Source of the DNA: Victivallales bacterium
Lineage (GTDB): Bacteria; Verrucomicrobiota; Lentisphaeria; Oligosphaerales; Lenti-02
Length of the DNA: 6,046 nucleotides
Assembly: GCA_018648945.1 (NCBI GenBank)
Contig: JABGQJ010000231.1
Coordinates: 1 to 6,046 of the forward strand
Reading direction: 5' to 3'
Shown here: in pieces, positions 1-6,046 of the stretch
How the letters are laid out: every line of letters begins with the position of its first letter
Position numbering within the stretch: position 1 is the first letter of the stretch
Program-made: the position numbers and the translations under genes
Notes under the pieces: generated by a model
Databases searched by the model: none
What the model was told of the DNA's origin: nothing
What the model saw: the letters and a program-made list of their open reading frames with translations, nothing else

Positions 1-979
1 ACACCAGCTCGCCAGCATACGGATGGCGAGCGGCCACCGGCATGTCGGTCAGCTCCTCGATCTCGCCGCGAATGCTCTCGATATTGCTGAAGTCCAGGCC
101 TGTCTCCACGCCCAGGTACTGCATATTCAGGGCCAGCGTGACCAAGTCCACGTTGCCCGAGCGCTCGCCGTGCCCGAACAGAGTGCCTTCGACGCGGTGA
201 GCCCCGGCCATCAGTGCCATCTCGGTAGCCGCGACCGCACTGCCCATATCGTTGTGGGCATGCAGCGAGATGATCGCCGCATCCCCCCGCCGTTGGCGCG
301 CCATGTAGGCCTCGATCATGTCCGCGTAGTGAATGGGCAACTGGCGCTCGACCGTGGCGGGAAGATTGATGACCACCTTCCCGCCCGGCGCGGGATTCCA
401 GGTGTCGATCACCCCGTCGCAGATATCCACAGCGAAGTCCAGATCCGTGTCCGTGAACTCCTCTGGAGAGAACTCCAGCCCGATGTCGCTCTCCGGCATC
501 TGGTCGGCCAGTTCACGGATCAAGGCGACCGACTCCAAGGCCATGGCCTTGGTCTCTTCCGCAGTCTTCCCGAAGACGAAACTCATGTGCAGATCGCTGG
601 TGGCGATGTAGACGTGGACGGTGGCGCGCTTGACGCCCGCCAACGCTTCAAGGGTCCGGCGGATCAAGTGCTCGCGCGACTGGGTCAGCACCGAGATGGT
701 CACGTCGTCAGGAATCGCGCCCTTCTCGATCAGGTCGCGACAGAACTGGAAATCGTCGGCGGACGCGGAGGGGAAGCCAATCTCGATTTCCTTGAAACCG
801 ATCTCGGTCAACAACTCGAAGTACCGCCACTTCTGGGCGGGCGTCATGGGGTTGGGCAGGGCCTGATTACCATCACGCAGGTCGACCGCGCACCAGGCGG
901 GGGTCTTGGTGATGGTCTGCCCTGGCCACATTCGTTGCGCAGGGGCGAAGGCTTCCGGTTTGGCGTATTGACTGCTCAT
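1..979 (-). CDS. leuA: 2-isopropylmalate synthase, type 2 (N-terminal part, gene truncated by window edge)
   Basis: Cytoplasmic enzyme that condenses acetyl-CoA with 2-oxoisovalerate, the committed step of leucine synthesis. Reading leftwards from the ATG at 979, 326 codons are open to the window edge. Visible signatures are the HMGL-like TIM-barrel entry DLRDGNQ (residues 33-39; R35 and D36 match the catalytic Arg and metal-binding Asp), KEIEIGFPSAS (63-73), PDDVTISVLTQSR (90-102), NLPATVE (205-211), the metal-binding HAHND (H240, H242) and FGHGERSGN (268-276; N276 aligns with the metal-binding Asn). The pattern matches the actinobacterial/yeast type rather than the E. coli type. The barrel is nearly complete, while the C-terminal subdomains and any leucine-binding regulatory domain lie outside. 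The start fits the usual short N-terminal extension before MWPG. Only a weak GGGA lies 9 nt upstream, so no strong Shine-Dalgarno sequence is seen. Homocitrate synthase or another family member is much less likely. Confidence 0.94.
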   Translation of the reverse strand, partial: MSSQYAKPEAFAPAQRMWPGQTITKTPAWCAVDLRDGNQALPNPMTPAQKWRYFELLTEIGFKEIEIGFPSASADDFQFCRDLIEKGAIPDDVTISVLTQSREHLIRRTLEALAGVKRATVHVYIATSDLHMSFVFGKTAEETKAMALESVALIRELADQMPESDIGLEFSPEEFTDTDLDFAVDICDGVIDTWNPAPGGKVVINLPATVERQLPIHYADMIEAYMARQRRGDAAIISLHAHNDMGSAVAATEMALMAGAHRVEGTLFGHGERSGNVDLVTLALNMQYLGVETGLDFSNIESIRGEIEELTDMPVAARHPYAGELV

Positions 980-983
980 TATC

Positions 984-989
984 TATAAT
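984..989 (+). promoter_or_regulatory. Candidate -10 element TATAAT reading toward the GH123-like gene
   Basis: A perfect TATAAT lies just upstream of leuA on the opposite strand. A TTGACT at 968-973 is only 10 bp away, too close for a normal -35/-10 pair, and the bases at the right distance (961-966) match the -35 consensus poorly. If active, it would give the GH123-like gene a leader of about 350 nt containing all the hairpins of the region. In GC-rich DNA an exact hexamer is notable, but one hexamer is weak evidence. Confidence 0.22.
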
Positions 990-1060
990 CCCATGGTTCG
1001 GCTAGTATCGGAAAGGGGGGAACGACACCGGACACTGGCGTCGGCTTCGGAGAGTAGCCT

Positions 1061-1077
1061 GCAACCTCTTTGGTTGC
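1061..1077. other. Perfect hairpin, 6-bp stem and 5-nt loop
   Basis: GCAACC (1061-1066) and GGTTGC (1072-1077) are exact reverse complements around the loop TCTTT. All pairs are Watson-Crick, so either transcript could form it. It has no adjacent T run, so it is not an intrinsic terminator. It lies about 80 bp upstream of leuA and would fall in the leader of a leuA transcript starting further right. Confidence 0.5.
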
Positions 1078-1108
1078 GAGTCGGGGGAGATGCCAAGGAC
1101 AACGGCAA

Positions 1109-1160
1109 CGACTGCAACCACGCCCTAGTGGGCGGCGAGAGGCCGCAGGTTCGTAAGTCG
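1109..1160. other. Branched stem-loop element in the intergenic region
   Basis: An outer stem CGACT (1109-1113) with AGTCG (1156-1160), then AACC (1116-1119) with GGTT (1148-1151), encloses GCGGC/GCCGC (1132-1136 with 1142-1146, loop GAGAG) and the alternative small hairpin GCCC/GGGC (1122-1125 with 1130-1133), which shares two bases with it. On the plus-strand RNA an alternative outer stem ACGACUGC (1108-1115) with GCAGUUGU (1160-1167) is also possible. The nesting suggests a structured RNA leader rather than chance, but no known RNA family is recognised. Folding and conservation were not computed. Confidence 0.4.
1151..1159 (+). repeat. Short direct repeat TCGTAAGTC, copy 1
   Basis: This 9-mer recurs exactly at 1317-1325, in both cases preceded by GGT or GG. 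Copy 1 forms part of the 3' side of the stem-loop at 1109-1160. Such a repeat within 170 bp may be a protein or RNA motif, or chance. Confidence 0.35.
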
Positions 1161-1211
1161 CAGTTGTGTCATGCTGGCATTCATAGAGGAACAGATCCCA
1201 TTCAGTGTCAC

Positions 1212-1241
1212 TCAATATCGCCCTATAGGGCGGGAAGTCAA
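1212..1241 (-). promoter_or_regulatory. Weak candidate promoter for leuA with a palindrome in its spacer
   Basis: On the minus strand TTGACT (1241-1236) matches the -35 consensus at five of six positions. At 18 bp there is TATTGA (1217-1212), a poor -10. The 14-bp palindrome at 1219-1232 falls entirely within the spacer, a classic operator position. Transcription would begin near 1205 and give leuA a leader of roughly 225 nt. The poor -10 keeps confidence low. Confidence 0.22.
1219..1232. promoter_or_regulatory. Perfect 14-bp palindrome, candidate operator
   Basis: CGCCCTATAGGGCG is its own reverse complement with no central gap. It lies in the intergenic region, 129 bp from the leftmost start considered plausible for leuA's upstream half and 116 bp before the GH123-like start codon. 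A gapless dyad of this length is compatible with a dimeric repressor site. The central TATA also resembles part of a -10 element on both strands. It has no flanking T run, so it is not a terminator. Confidence 0.45.
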
Positions 1242-1264
1242 CAGCGTAGACACGATTGCAGCGG

Positions 1265-1301
1265 CTGCCCCCAACCGGTGGCAGGGAGGGGCTCGCCCTG
1301 C
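1265..1301 (+). other. Two overlapping, mutually exclusive hairpins before the GH123-like start
   Basis: Hairpin A pairs CTGCC (1265-1269) with GGCAG (1280-1284), and two further C-G pairs follow after one mismatch. Hairpin B pairs GCAGGG (1281-1286) with CCCTGC (1296-1301). Both need bases 1281-1284, so only one can form at a time. This is the geometry of a switch or attenuator, but no uridine tract or ligand-binding core is recognised. The element ends 46 nt upstream of the start codon. Confidence 0.35.
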
Positions 1302-1316
1302 TACGGTGCGGACTGG

Positions 1317-1325
1317 TCGTAAGTC
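1317..1325 (+). repeat. Short direct repeat TCGTAAGTC, copy 2
   Basis: This is the second exact copy of the 9-mer found at 1151-1159. It lies 22 bp upstream of the GH123-like start codon, where a bound factor or RNA fold could affect ribosome access. It can form a small stem with GACT at 1311-1314, comparable to the GACT/AGTC pairing in which copy 1 takes part. Confidence 0.35.
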
Positions 1326-1338
1326 TGTGGTCTTGTTT

Positions 1339-1342
1339 GGAG
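1339..1342 (+). promoter_or_regulatory. Ribosome binding site of the GH123-like gene
   Basis: GGAG sits 5 nt before the ATG at 1348. Together with the signal peptide that begins there, it decides this start over the upstream in-frame ATG at 1171. Confidence 0.6.
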
Positions 1343-1347
1343 TTGGC

Positions 1348-3804
1348 ATGAACGCTCAATGGTTTGATTGCTCACGATGGGTTGCTCTGTGCTTGGGAAT
1401 GTGGCTGCTTTCCGGCGCGACGGCGCTGCGGGCGGCGCCGCTGGCGCACTGGACGTTCGACACCACCGGCGAAACGCTGCGAGATGCGGCGGGCGGCAAC
1501 GATGGGCGGACGGAGGGAGAGTGGTCGCCAGATCTCGTTCACCCGGGCGTATTCGGCAGGGCGCTGCTCTTTGATGCGGGCAAGCGGCGCGTGCGGGTCC
1601 CCCACAGCGAAACGATCTCCCTGCGGGACGACTTCACGGTCGAATGCATCATCAAGCCATTCCGTACCGATGGGTTCCGGACCATCTTCTGGAAGGGAGA
1701 CCGCACCGTCACCCCGGAGGCGATCGGCTACTATGTCGATATGCGCGATGGCCGCCCCGAGCTCAAGACCAAGGATGCCACCGGCAAGTGGCTGGTCTAC
1801 TCCACAGCGGATGTCGTGGAGGCGAACCAGTGGCATCATCTCGTGTTCACCTATGCTGCAGGCAAGGTCGAGATCTTCATCAATGGTGTTTCCCGCAAGG
1901 TCGGCACGTCCGAGGACGGCAAACGTGCGCAAGCCTTGGTTCAGAACCCATACGGCGCGACCCTGGGCGATGGGGCCAACTCGCACGGCTCCGCCTACTC
2001 CTTCTACGGCCTGATCGACGATATTAGGATCCACTCTGGGCGCGAGACCGCCGCTCTCGGCGCCGACTACCAGGCACGCTGGCAGCGGCTTCGCCAGGAC
2101 TGTCGGAAACGGGAGGAGGCATTCGAGCAGGAACGCATCCGCCAGGCCGCCGAGGCCAAACGGCAACTGGAACGCGACTATGACGCCCTGCTGGCCGCCA
2201 AATCCTCGCGTCCGGGAGCCCCGTTCGTCGCCACGGTCCTGTCATCGACCGAACGCCTCAACGGCGCGCCCGACTTCTTCCGGGCCATCCGGGCATTCGG
2301 CAAGACCGTGGTTTTCTCCGCCGCCCGGAACGAGTACGAGGGGTTCCAGGTGATCCTCCTCGGCAAGCGGGACATGGACCCTGTCTCGGTCGCAGTCTCC
2401 GTCTCCGATCTGGTGCGCGAGGACAAGGGCGCTCGCATCCCCGCCGCCAACGTCGCGTGGGGCCGGGTCGAGCGGGTCACCACCGAGCCGCCAGACCTAC
2501 CCGTCCCATTCGTGGGCGCGATTCCCGATGTGATCATCGAAGACGGCGCGCCCGTGACCGTGCCGCCCCGAGATTTCGGATCGCTCTTCTGCCGCATCCG
2601 GACTGGTAATGCGCCAGCGGGTCGCTATGTGGGCAAGCTCACACTGACCGCTGGCACCTTCTCCGAGACCATCCGGATCGAGTTCACCGTCTACGACTTC
2701 ACGCTACCCAGGAAGGGGTCGCTACGCACGGCATTCTGCTTCTTCGAGGGCTTCTACCGCTCTTGGTATGGACTCAAGACGTTGTCCGATGCCCAACGCG
2801 AGGGCATCTACGAGTTTCTCCTCCGCTACCGCCTGTCACCCAACAACATCTACTCTGGCGACTCCCCGCACCCGGACCTGAGATTCCTTGAAAAATACCG
2901 CGACCAGATCAACTTCTTCACGGTGGGCCGCCTCCGGCTAGGCACCGACGAAGAGACCCAGGCCAATGTCGGGAAAAAGGTGGAGCTGCTCCGCAAAATC
3001 CGCGAACTGGGACTCGAAGACAGCGCCTACTTCTACAGCTTCGACGAGCTGTCCATGAACATGAAGAACTTCCCTGCGGCGGTGAAGACCTCCGTCGCGT
3101 TGCGCGCGGCCTGGCCCGAGCTGAAGATGATGCAGACCTCCTTCGCTACTCCCGAGCTGCAACCACTCTACAACACCTGGGCGCCGCTCTTCCATGAGTT
3201 CGCCAAGGAAGAAGGACTCGCGGTGCTCCAAACCATGCGCCAGCGCGGCGACGAAGTCTGGTGGTACGCGGCGGATGCGCCGCGCCATCCCTGTCCCAAC
3301 TTCTTCCTGGACTACCCCGTGTTCGACTGCCGGATCATCGGCACCCTCAGCTACATCCACAATGTCGAAGGCGTTCTCTACTGGTGCATCAACCGCGAAT
3401 GGAAGAGCAACCAGGACATCCGCAAGCAGTGGCCCAACGCATCATGGAAGGCGCACATCTTCCATATCCACACCGGCAAGCGGAAGTACAAGAACGGCAT
3501 GGGCAACCTGGTCTACCCCGGTAAGGGCGGCGAGCTTAACCCCTCGCTCCGTCTCGAGAACCTCCGCGACGGCCTGGAGGACCACGAGTACCTCTGCGCC
3601 CTGCGCGACGCCGTGACCCGTTTGGCCGCGACCGATACCCCAGTAGCCAGAGCCCTGCTACCGCAGGCCAAAGCCCTCCAAGAGGTGCCAGCCACCATCG
3701 GGACCTCCATCAACTCCTGGTCTCACGATCCCGCTCACCTTCTCGAATACCGCGACAAAGTAGGGCGCATGATTGAGCAGGCCCAACGCGCCACCCGGCG
3801 CTGA
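1348..3804 (+). CDS. Exported LamG-domain GH123-like glycoside hydrolase with DUF4091 signature
   Basis: Predicted secreted or periplasmic protein of 818 residues. Residues 1-30 look like a signal peptide (hydrophobic WVALCLGMWLL core, cleavage near ATA or LRA). Residues 31-222 form a LamG/concanavalin-like sandwich ending in IDDIRIHS (213-220). Residues 232-284 are a highly charged coiled coil. Residues 290-453 resemble the beta-sandwich that precedes GH123 barrels. The catalytic region follows, with adjacent D566-E567 in YSFDELS, WWY (638-640), GVLYW (675-679) and the DUF4091 hallmark SLRLENLRDGLEDHEYL (733-749). In GH123 an Asp-Glu pair performs substrate-assisted cleavage of beta-N-acetylgalactosaminides. 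Here the pair is seen, but the substrate is inferred only by family, and many DUF4091 proteins are uncharacterised. The start at 1348 is chosen because it has GGAG and opens directly on the signal peptide; the frame stays open back to 1171. The n-region is weakly charged, which is slightly atypical. It probably forms an operon with the hydrolase 40 bp downstream. Confidence 0.88.
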   Translation: MNAQWFDCSRWVALCLGMWLLSGATALRAAPLAHWTFDTTGETLRDAAGGNDGRTEGEWSPDLVHPGVFGRALLFDAGKRRVRVPHSETISLRDDFTVECIIKPFRTDGFRTIFWKGDRTVTPEAIGYYVDMRDGRPELKTKDATGKWLVYSTADVVEANQWHHLVFTYAAGKVEIFINGVSRKVGTSEDGKRAQALVQNPYGATLGDGANSHGSAYSFYGLIDDIRIHSGRETAALGADYQARWQRLRQDCRKREEAFEQERIRQAAEAKRQLERDYDALLAAKSSRPGAPFVATVLSSTERLNGAPDFFRAIRAFGKTVVFSAARNEYEGFQVILLGKRDMDPVSVAVSVSDLVREDKGARIPAANVAWGRVERVTTEPPDLPVPFVGAIPDVIIEDGAPVTVPPRDFGSLFCRIRTGNAPAGRYVGKLTLTAGTFSETIRIEFTVYDFTLPRKGSLRTAFCFFEGFYRSWYGLKTLSDAQREGIYEFLLRYRLSPNNIYSGDSPHPDLRFLEKYRDQINFFTVGRLRLGTDEETQANVGKKVELLRKIRELGLEDSAYFYSFDELSMNMKNFPAAVKTSVALRAAWPELKMMQTSFATPELQPLYNTWAPLFHEFAKEEGLAVLQTMRQRGDEVWWYAADAPRHPCPNFFLDYPVFDCRIIGTLSYIHNVEGVLYWCINREWKSNQDIRKQWPNASWKAHIFHIHTGKRKYKNGMGNLVYPGKGGELNPSLRLENLRDGLEDHEYLCALRDAVTRLAATDTPVARALLPQAKALQEVPATIGTSINSWSHDPAHLLEYRDKVGRMIEQAQRATRR

Positions 3805-3832
3805 GCCGGCAGTACGAGGCACGCAGTCGAAC

Positions 3833-3837
3833 AGGAG
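3833..3837 (+). promoter_or_regulatory. Ribosome binding site of the hydrolase gene
   Basis: AGGAG lies 7 nt before the GTG at 3845, an ideal spacing. It favours GTG over the in-frame ATG at 3860, which would be 22 nt away. Confidence 0.72.
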
Positions 3838-3844
3838 TGGCCAA

Positions 3845-6046
3845 GTGAAGGGTAAACTGATGGCAGCACTAGTTCTCACCGGTTTCTCGGGTGGCCAGGC
3901 GACCTCTGGGGCGGAGGAATCCCTCCCGCCGCTGACGAACGGGGCGGCACCACAGACCTTCGAGGAAATGTGGGCGGGATATGATCCCCGCGTGGAACCG
4001 CTTGAGACCGAGGTGCTCAAGGAATGGGAAGAGGATGGCGTGATCCTGCGGGTCATGCGATACCGCATCGGGATCTTCAAAGGACAGAGGGCCATGATGG
4101 CCGCGGTCTACGGCTATCCCAAAGGAGGCACGAAGCTCCCGGGACTGGTCCAGATCCACGGGGGCGGACAATATGCCGACTACCGGGCGCCGCTCTACAA
4201 TGCCAAGCGGGGCTATGCCACGATCTCCATTTCCTGGGGCGGCCGCATCAGTGCCCCGGGCTACCATGTGAGCCCACCGATCACCAAGCTGTTCTGGGAC
4301 GGCAAGACAGATGATCCGGGGTACAAGGTCACCACCGACTGGGGCGCGCTGGATGCCTATCATGCGCCGAACAGGAACAACGGGAACAGCAACTGGCAGG
4401 ATCTCAAACCTGCCACTTGGACTCTGGACGCGGTGGAATCCCCTCGCAACAGCAACTGGTTCCTGTGCACTCTCGGAGCCCGCCGGGCACTGACGTTCCT
4501 GGAGCAACAGCCCGAGGTAAATGCAGACCAGCTTGGCGTATATGGGCACTCCATGGGCGGCAGGATCACAGTCACGACTGCGGCGATCGACCCACGGGTC
4601 AAGGCTGCAGCCCCCTCGTGCGGAGGGGTCAGCAAACGCGACCCCAAGGACTCTCTGGACGGCAGAACCATCAGCGACGATGTCAGTCTCAGACGCATCT
4701 CCTGCCCCATCATGTTCCTCAGCCCGGCCAACGACTTCCATGGCCGGATCAATGACCTGCAGCGAGCGCGTCGCGAGATCACCAGCACGCAATGGCGGCT
4801 CACCTGTGCTGCCCACCACAACCATCAGGATACCGCCGAATACATGGTCGCTGGGCCGCTGTGGTTTGACCAGCACCTGAAGGGCACGTTCACATTCCCG
4901 ACCACCCCGGACTCCCGGCTGGAGCTCAAGTCCCCGGGCGGCGTGCCCAGCTTCACCCTCACCCCGGACGCGTCCAAGGAGATTCTCGCTGTCGATGTCT
5001 ACTACACGCAGCAGGGGGTGGATGGACCGGGGCGGGACGACATGCAGAATACCGTCGCCCGTTTCTGGCACCACGCCGCGACCAAGCAGACCGGAAAGGG
5101 GTGGGTAGCCAGTCTACCGCTGCTGAGCACGGACAAGCCGCTCTGGGTCTACGCGAACGTGGTCTACCCACTGGCTGGTCCCGTCACCGGCGCGGGGTAC
5201 TACTACGCCCCCTACACGGCCAAGCAGTTCAGCCTCTCGTCGATCATGCACATCGCGACGCCAGCCCAACTCAGAGAAGCCGGGGCCAAGGCCACAAGGA
5301 GACCTTCGCCCATCATCGAGGATTTCGCCGATGGCTGGCAGAAGGAGTGGTTCACCTACGACCTGAGCGGCAACTGGGCTCGCCGCACGCACAAAATCTA
5401 CCACGACACCTGCCAGGCACCGCCCTTCGCCAAGCTCGCCTTCTCCGTGCGCGCTGAGAAACCCAACAAGATGGTGGTCGGGGTGGACGGATTCGCCGCC
5501 GAAGTGACGCTCAACGGCAACTCGGAATGGCAGGACCTCACGCTCTTCCCGACCGACTTCCAGGATGCCACAGGCCAGTCGTTCCTGGACTGGGCGGGGA
5601 TCAGAGAGCTGCGGATCGGTCCCCAAGAGACGCTTCGGTCCGGCAACGGGGCGACACGGAAGACACGGCAGCTCGGGGCGGCCTGGCAAGGCGAAGATCC
5701 CGAGCTGCGTGATCTCCGCTGGGTAGCAGGCACGAAGGAGGAACTGAACGCCCGACGCTCCGTCAAGCTGGCCAAACCCACACCGGCCGCCCCCCACGCC
5801 TACCTTGCCCCCGAAACCGCCGATGCGATTTCCGCCCTCCTCAAGATCCACGCGGATACCGACATGCACGGCAAGCCATTGGTCGTGGACGGCAAGCCCC
5901 ATGAGCATGGCATGACCCTCCACGCGCCGTCGGAAGTGATCTTCTTCCTGGGCGGGAAATACGCGCACTTCCATGCCATGGCTGCGGCTGGCCCCGTCGG
6001 CACAGTCTCCTTCCAGGTGCTGCTGGACGGCAAGAAGGCCTACGAC
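3845..6046 (+). CDS. Exported alpha/beta-hydrolase (acetylxylan-esterase-like) with jelly-roll and NPCBM-like modules, C-terminus cut by window edge
   Basis: 734 residues are visible and the frame is still open at the edge. GTG starts a short signal peptide with lysines at 2 and 4, a hydrophobic stretch and a likely cut after SGA (21-23). The alpha/beta-hydrolase core spans about 65-355: oxyanion motif HGGG (105-108), nucleophile elbow GHSMG with S236, probable acid D297 in SPANDF, and probable catalytic His in HHNH (324-327). This layout resembles planctomycetal and verrucomicrobial acetylxylan-esterase-like hydrolases, which remove ester groups from polysaccharides; the actual substrate is unknown. 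Residues 360-480 look like a beta-rich linker domain. Residues 491-594 (FADGW to DWAGIRELRIG) resemble a carbohydrate-binding jelly roll. Residues from about 653 on, with GMTLHAPSEV (689-698) and FQVLLDGKKAYD at the very end, match the NPCBM pattern and break off mid-domain. The gene follows the GH123-like gene by 40 bp with no terminator between, so co-transcription is likely. A peptidase of the same fold is a less likely alternative. Confidence 0.87.
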   Translation, partial: MKGKLMAALVLTGFSGGQATSGAEESLPPLTNGAAPQTFEEMWAGYDPRVEPLETEVLKEWEEDGVILRVMRYRIGIFKGQRAMMAAVYGYPKGGTKLPGLVQIHGGGQYADYRAPLYNAKRGYATISISWGGRISAPGYHVSPPITKLFWDGKTDDPGYKVTTDWGALDAYHAPNRNNGNSNWQDLKPATWTLDAVESPRNSNWFLCTLGARRALTFLEQQPEVNADQLGVYGHSMGGRITVTTAAIDPRVKAAAPSCGGVSKRDPKDSLDGRTISDDVSLRRISCPIMFLSPANDFHGRINDLQRARREITSTQWRLTCAAHHNHQDTAEYMVAGPLWFDQHLKGTFTFPTTPDSRLELKSPGGVPSFTLTPDASKEILAVDVYYTQQGVDGPGRDDMQNTVARFWHHAATKQTGKGWVASLPLLSTDKPLWVYANVVYPLAGPVTGAGYYYAPYTAKQFSLSSIMHIATPAQLREAGAKATRRPSPIIEDFADGWQKEWFTYDLSGNWARRTHKIYHDTCQAPPFAKLAFSVRAEKPNKMVVGVDGFAAEVTLNGNSEWQDLTLFPTDFQDATGQSFLDWAGIRELRIGPQETLRSGNGATRKTRQLGAAWQGEDPELRDLRWVAGTKEELNARRSVKLAKPTPAAPHAYLAPETADAISALLKIHADTDMHGKPLVVDGKPHEHGMTLHAPSEVIFFLGGKYAHFHAMAAAGPVGTVSFQVLLDGKKAYD

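Larger units (their letters stand above)
980..1347. other. Divergent intergenic region between leuA and the GH123-like gene
   Basis: This 368-bp stretch separates two outward-facing genes and has no convincing protein. Its open frames give arginine/serine/proline-rich, low-order translations without family resemblance. It is instead rich in inverted repeats, listed separately, and has a six-G run at 1015-1020. It must contain promoters and 5' leaders for both genes. None of the riboswitch classes whose core motifs I could look for by eye (T-box, TPP, cobalamin, glycine) was recognised. No hairpin followed by a T tract was seen on either strand. Confidence 0.8.

Noticed and set aside
23..988. 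Long plus-strand open frame of 321 codons opposite leuA.
   Set aside because: It is the antisense shadow of leuA, whose strand shows clear catalytic motifs. Long antisense frames are expected in GC-rich genes.
1273..1301. Resemblance of ACCGGTGGCA followed by GGCTCGCCC to the 3' part of a T-box leader.
   Set aside because: The conserved ACCGCG part of the T-box is missing, no specifier stem was found, and a T-box before a glycoside hydrolase would make little sense.
993..1322. Plus-strand 109-codon open frame in the intergenic region.
   Set aside because: No ribosome binding site, mixed-charge random-looking composition, and overlap with structured repeats.
1171..1347. Upstream in-frame extension of the GH123-like protein by 59 residues.
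   Set aside because: It would bury the signal peptide inside the protein, the ATG at 1171 has no Shine-Dalgarno sequence, and the stretch overlaps the palindrome and hairpins.
979..1359. Minus-strand 126-codon open frame whose TAA stop overlaps the leuA ATG (TAATG).
   Set aside because: The stop-start overlap looks like translational coupling, but the translation is Arg/Ser/Pro-rich with no family resemblance, has no run of leucine codons as in a leader peptide, and spans the inverted repeats.
3860..3862. ATG at codon 6 as the start of the hydrolase gene.
   Set aside because: AGGAG is correctly spaced for the GTG at 3845, and the GTG start keeps the two lysines of the signal-peptide n-region.
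3869..5974. Two long minus-strand open frames (3869-5074 and 5114-5974) opposite the hydrolase gene.
   Set aside because: They lie entirely opposite a gene with recognisable triad and domain motifs, and their translations show no domain pattern.

Overview
The window looks like chromosomal DNA of a GC-rich, saprophytic bacterium. The combination of a secreted GH123/DUF4091-type protein carrying a LamG domain and a secreted hydrolase ending in an NPCBM-like domain is typical of the PVC group (Verrucomicrobiota, Kiritimatiellota, Lentisphaerota, Planctomycetota). That placement is an inference from domain content, since no marker gene for taxonomy is present. Coding density is high, with three real genes and one 368-bp divergent intergenic region. 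There are no tRNA, rRNA, CRISPR or insertion-sequence signals.

Layout. Bases 1-979 (minus strand) hold the N-terminal 326 residues of a type-2 (actinobacterial/fungal-like) 2-isopropylmalate synthase, leuA, which runs off the left edge. Bases 980-1347 are the divergent intergenic region. It is unusually rich in inverted repeats: a hairpin at 1061-1077, a branched stem-loop at 1109-1160, a perfect 14-bp palindrome at 1219-1232 and two overlapping, mutually exclusive hairpins at 1265-1301. Bases 1348-3804 (plus strand) encode an 818-aa exported protein with signal peptide, LamG/concanavalin-like domain, coiled coil and GH123-like catalytic region with the DUF4091 C-terminal signature. After 40 bp, a GTG-started gene (3845 to the right edge, 734 residues visible) encodes an exported alpha/beta-hydrolase, probably an acetyl(xylan)-esterase-like enzyme, followed by a jelly-roll-like module and the start of an NPCBM carbohydrate-binding domain.

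How they fit together. The two plus-strand genes probably form an operon for extracytoplasmic glycan breakdown: one attacks a glycosidic bond, possibly of an N-acetylhexosamine, and the other removes ester groups. Substrates are not determined by the sequence. leuA is a housekeeping leucine-biosynthesis gene transcribed in the opposite direction and has no evident functional link. The most interesting unexplained part is the shared intergenic region, where a palindrome sits inside the spacer of a weak candidate leuA promoter and both genes would carry long structured leaders.
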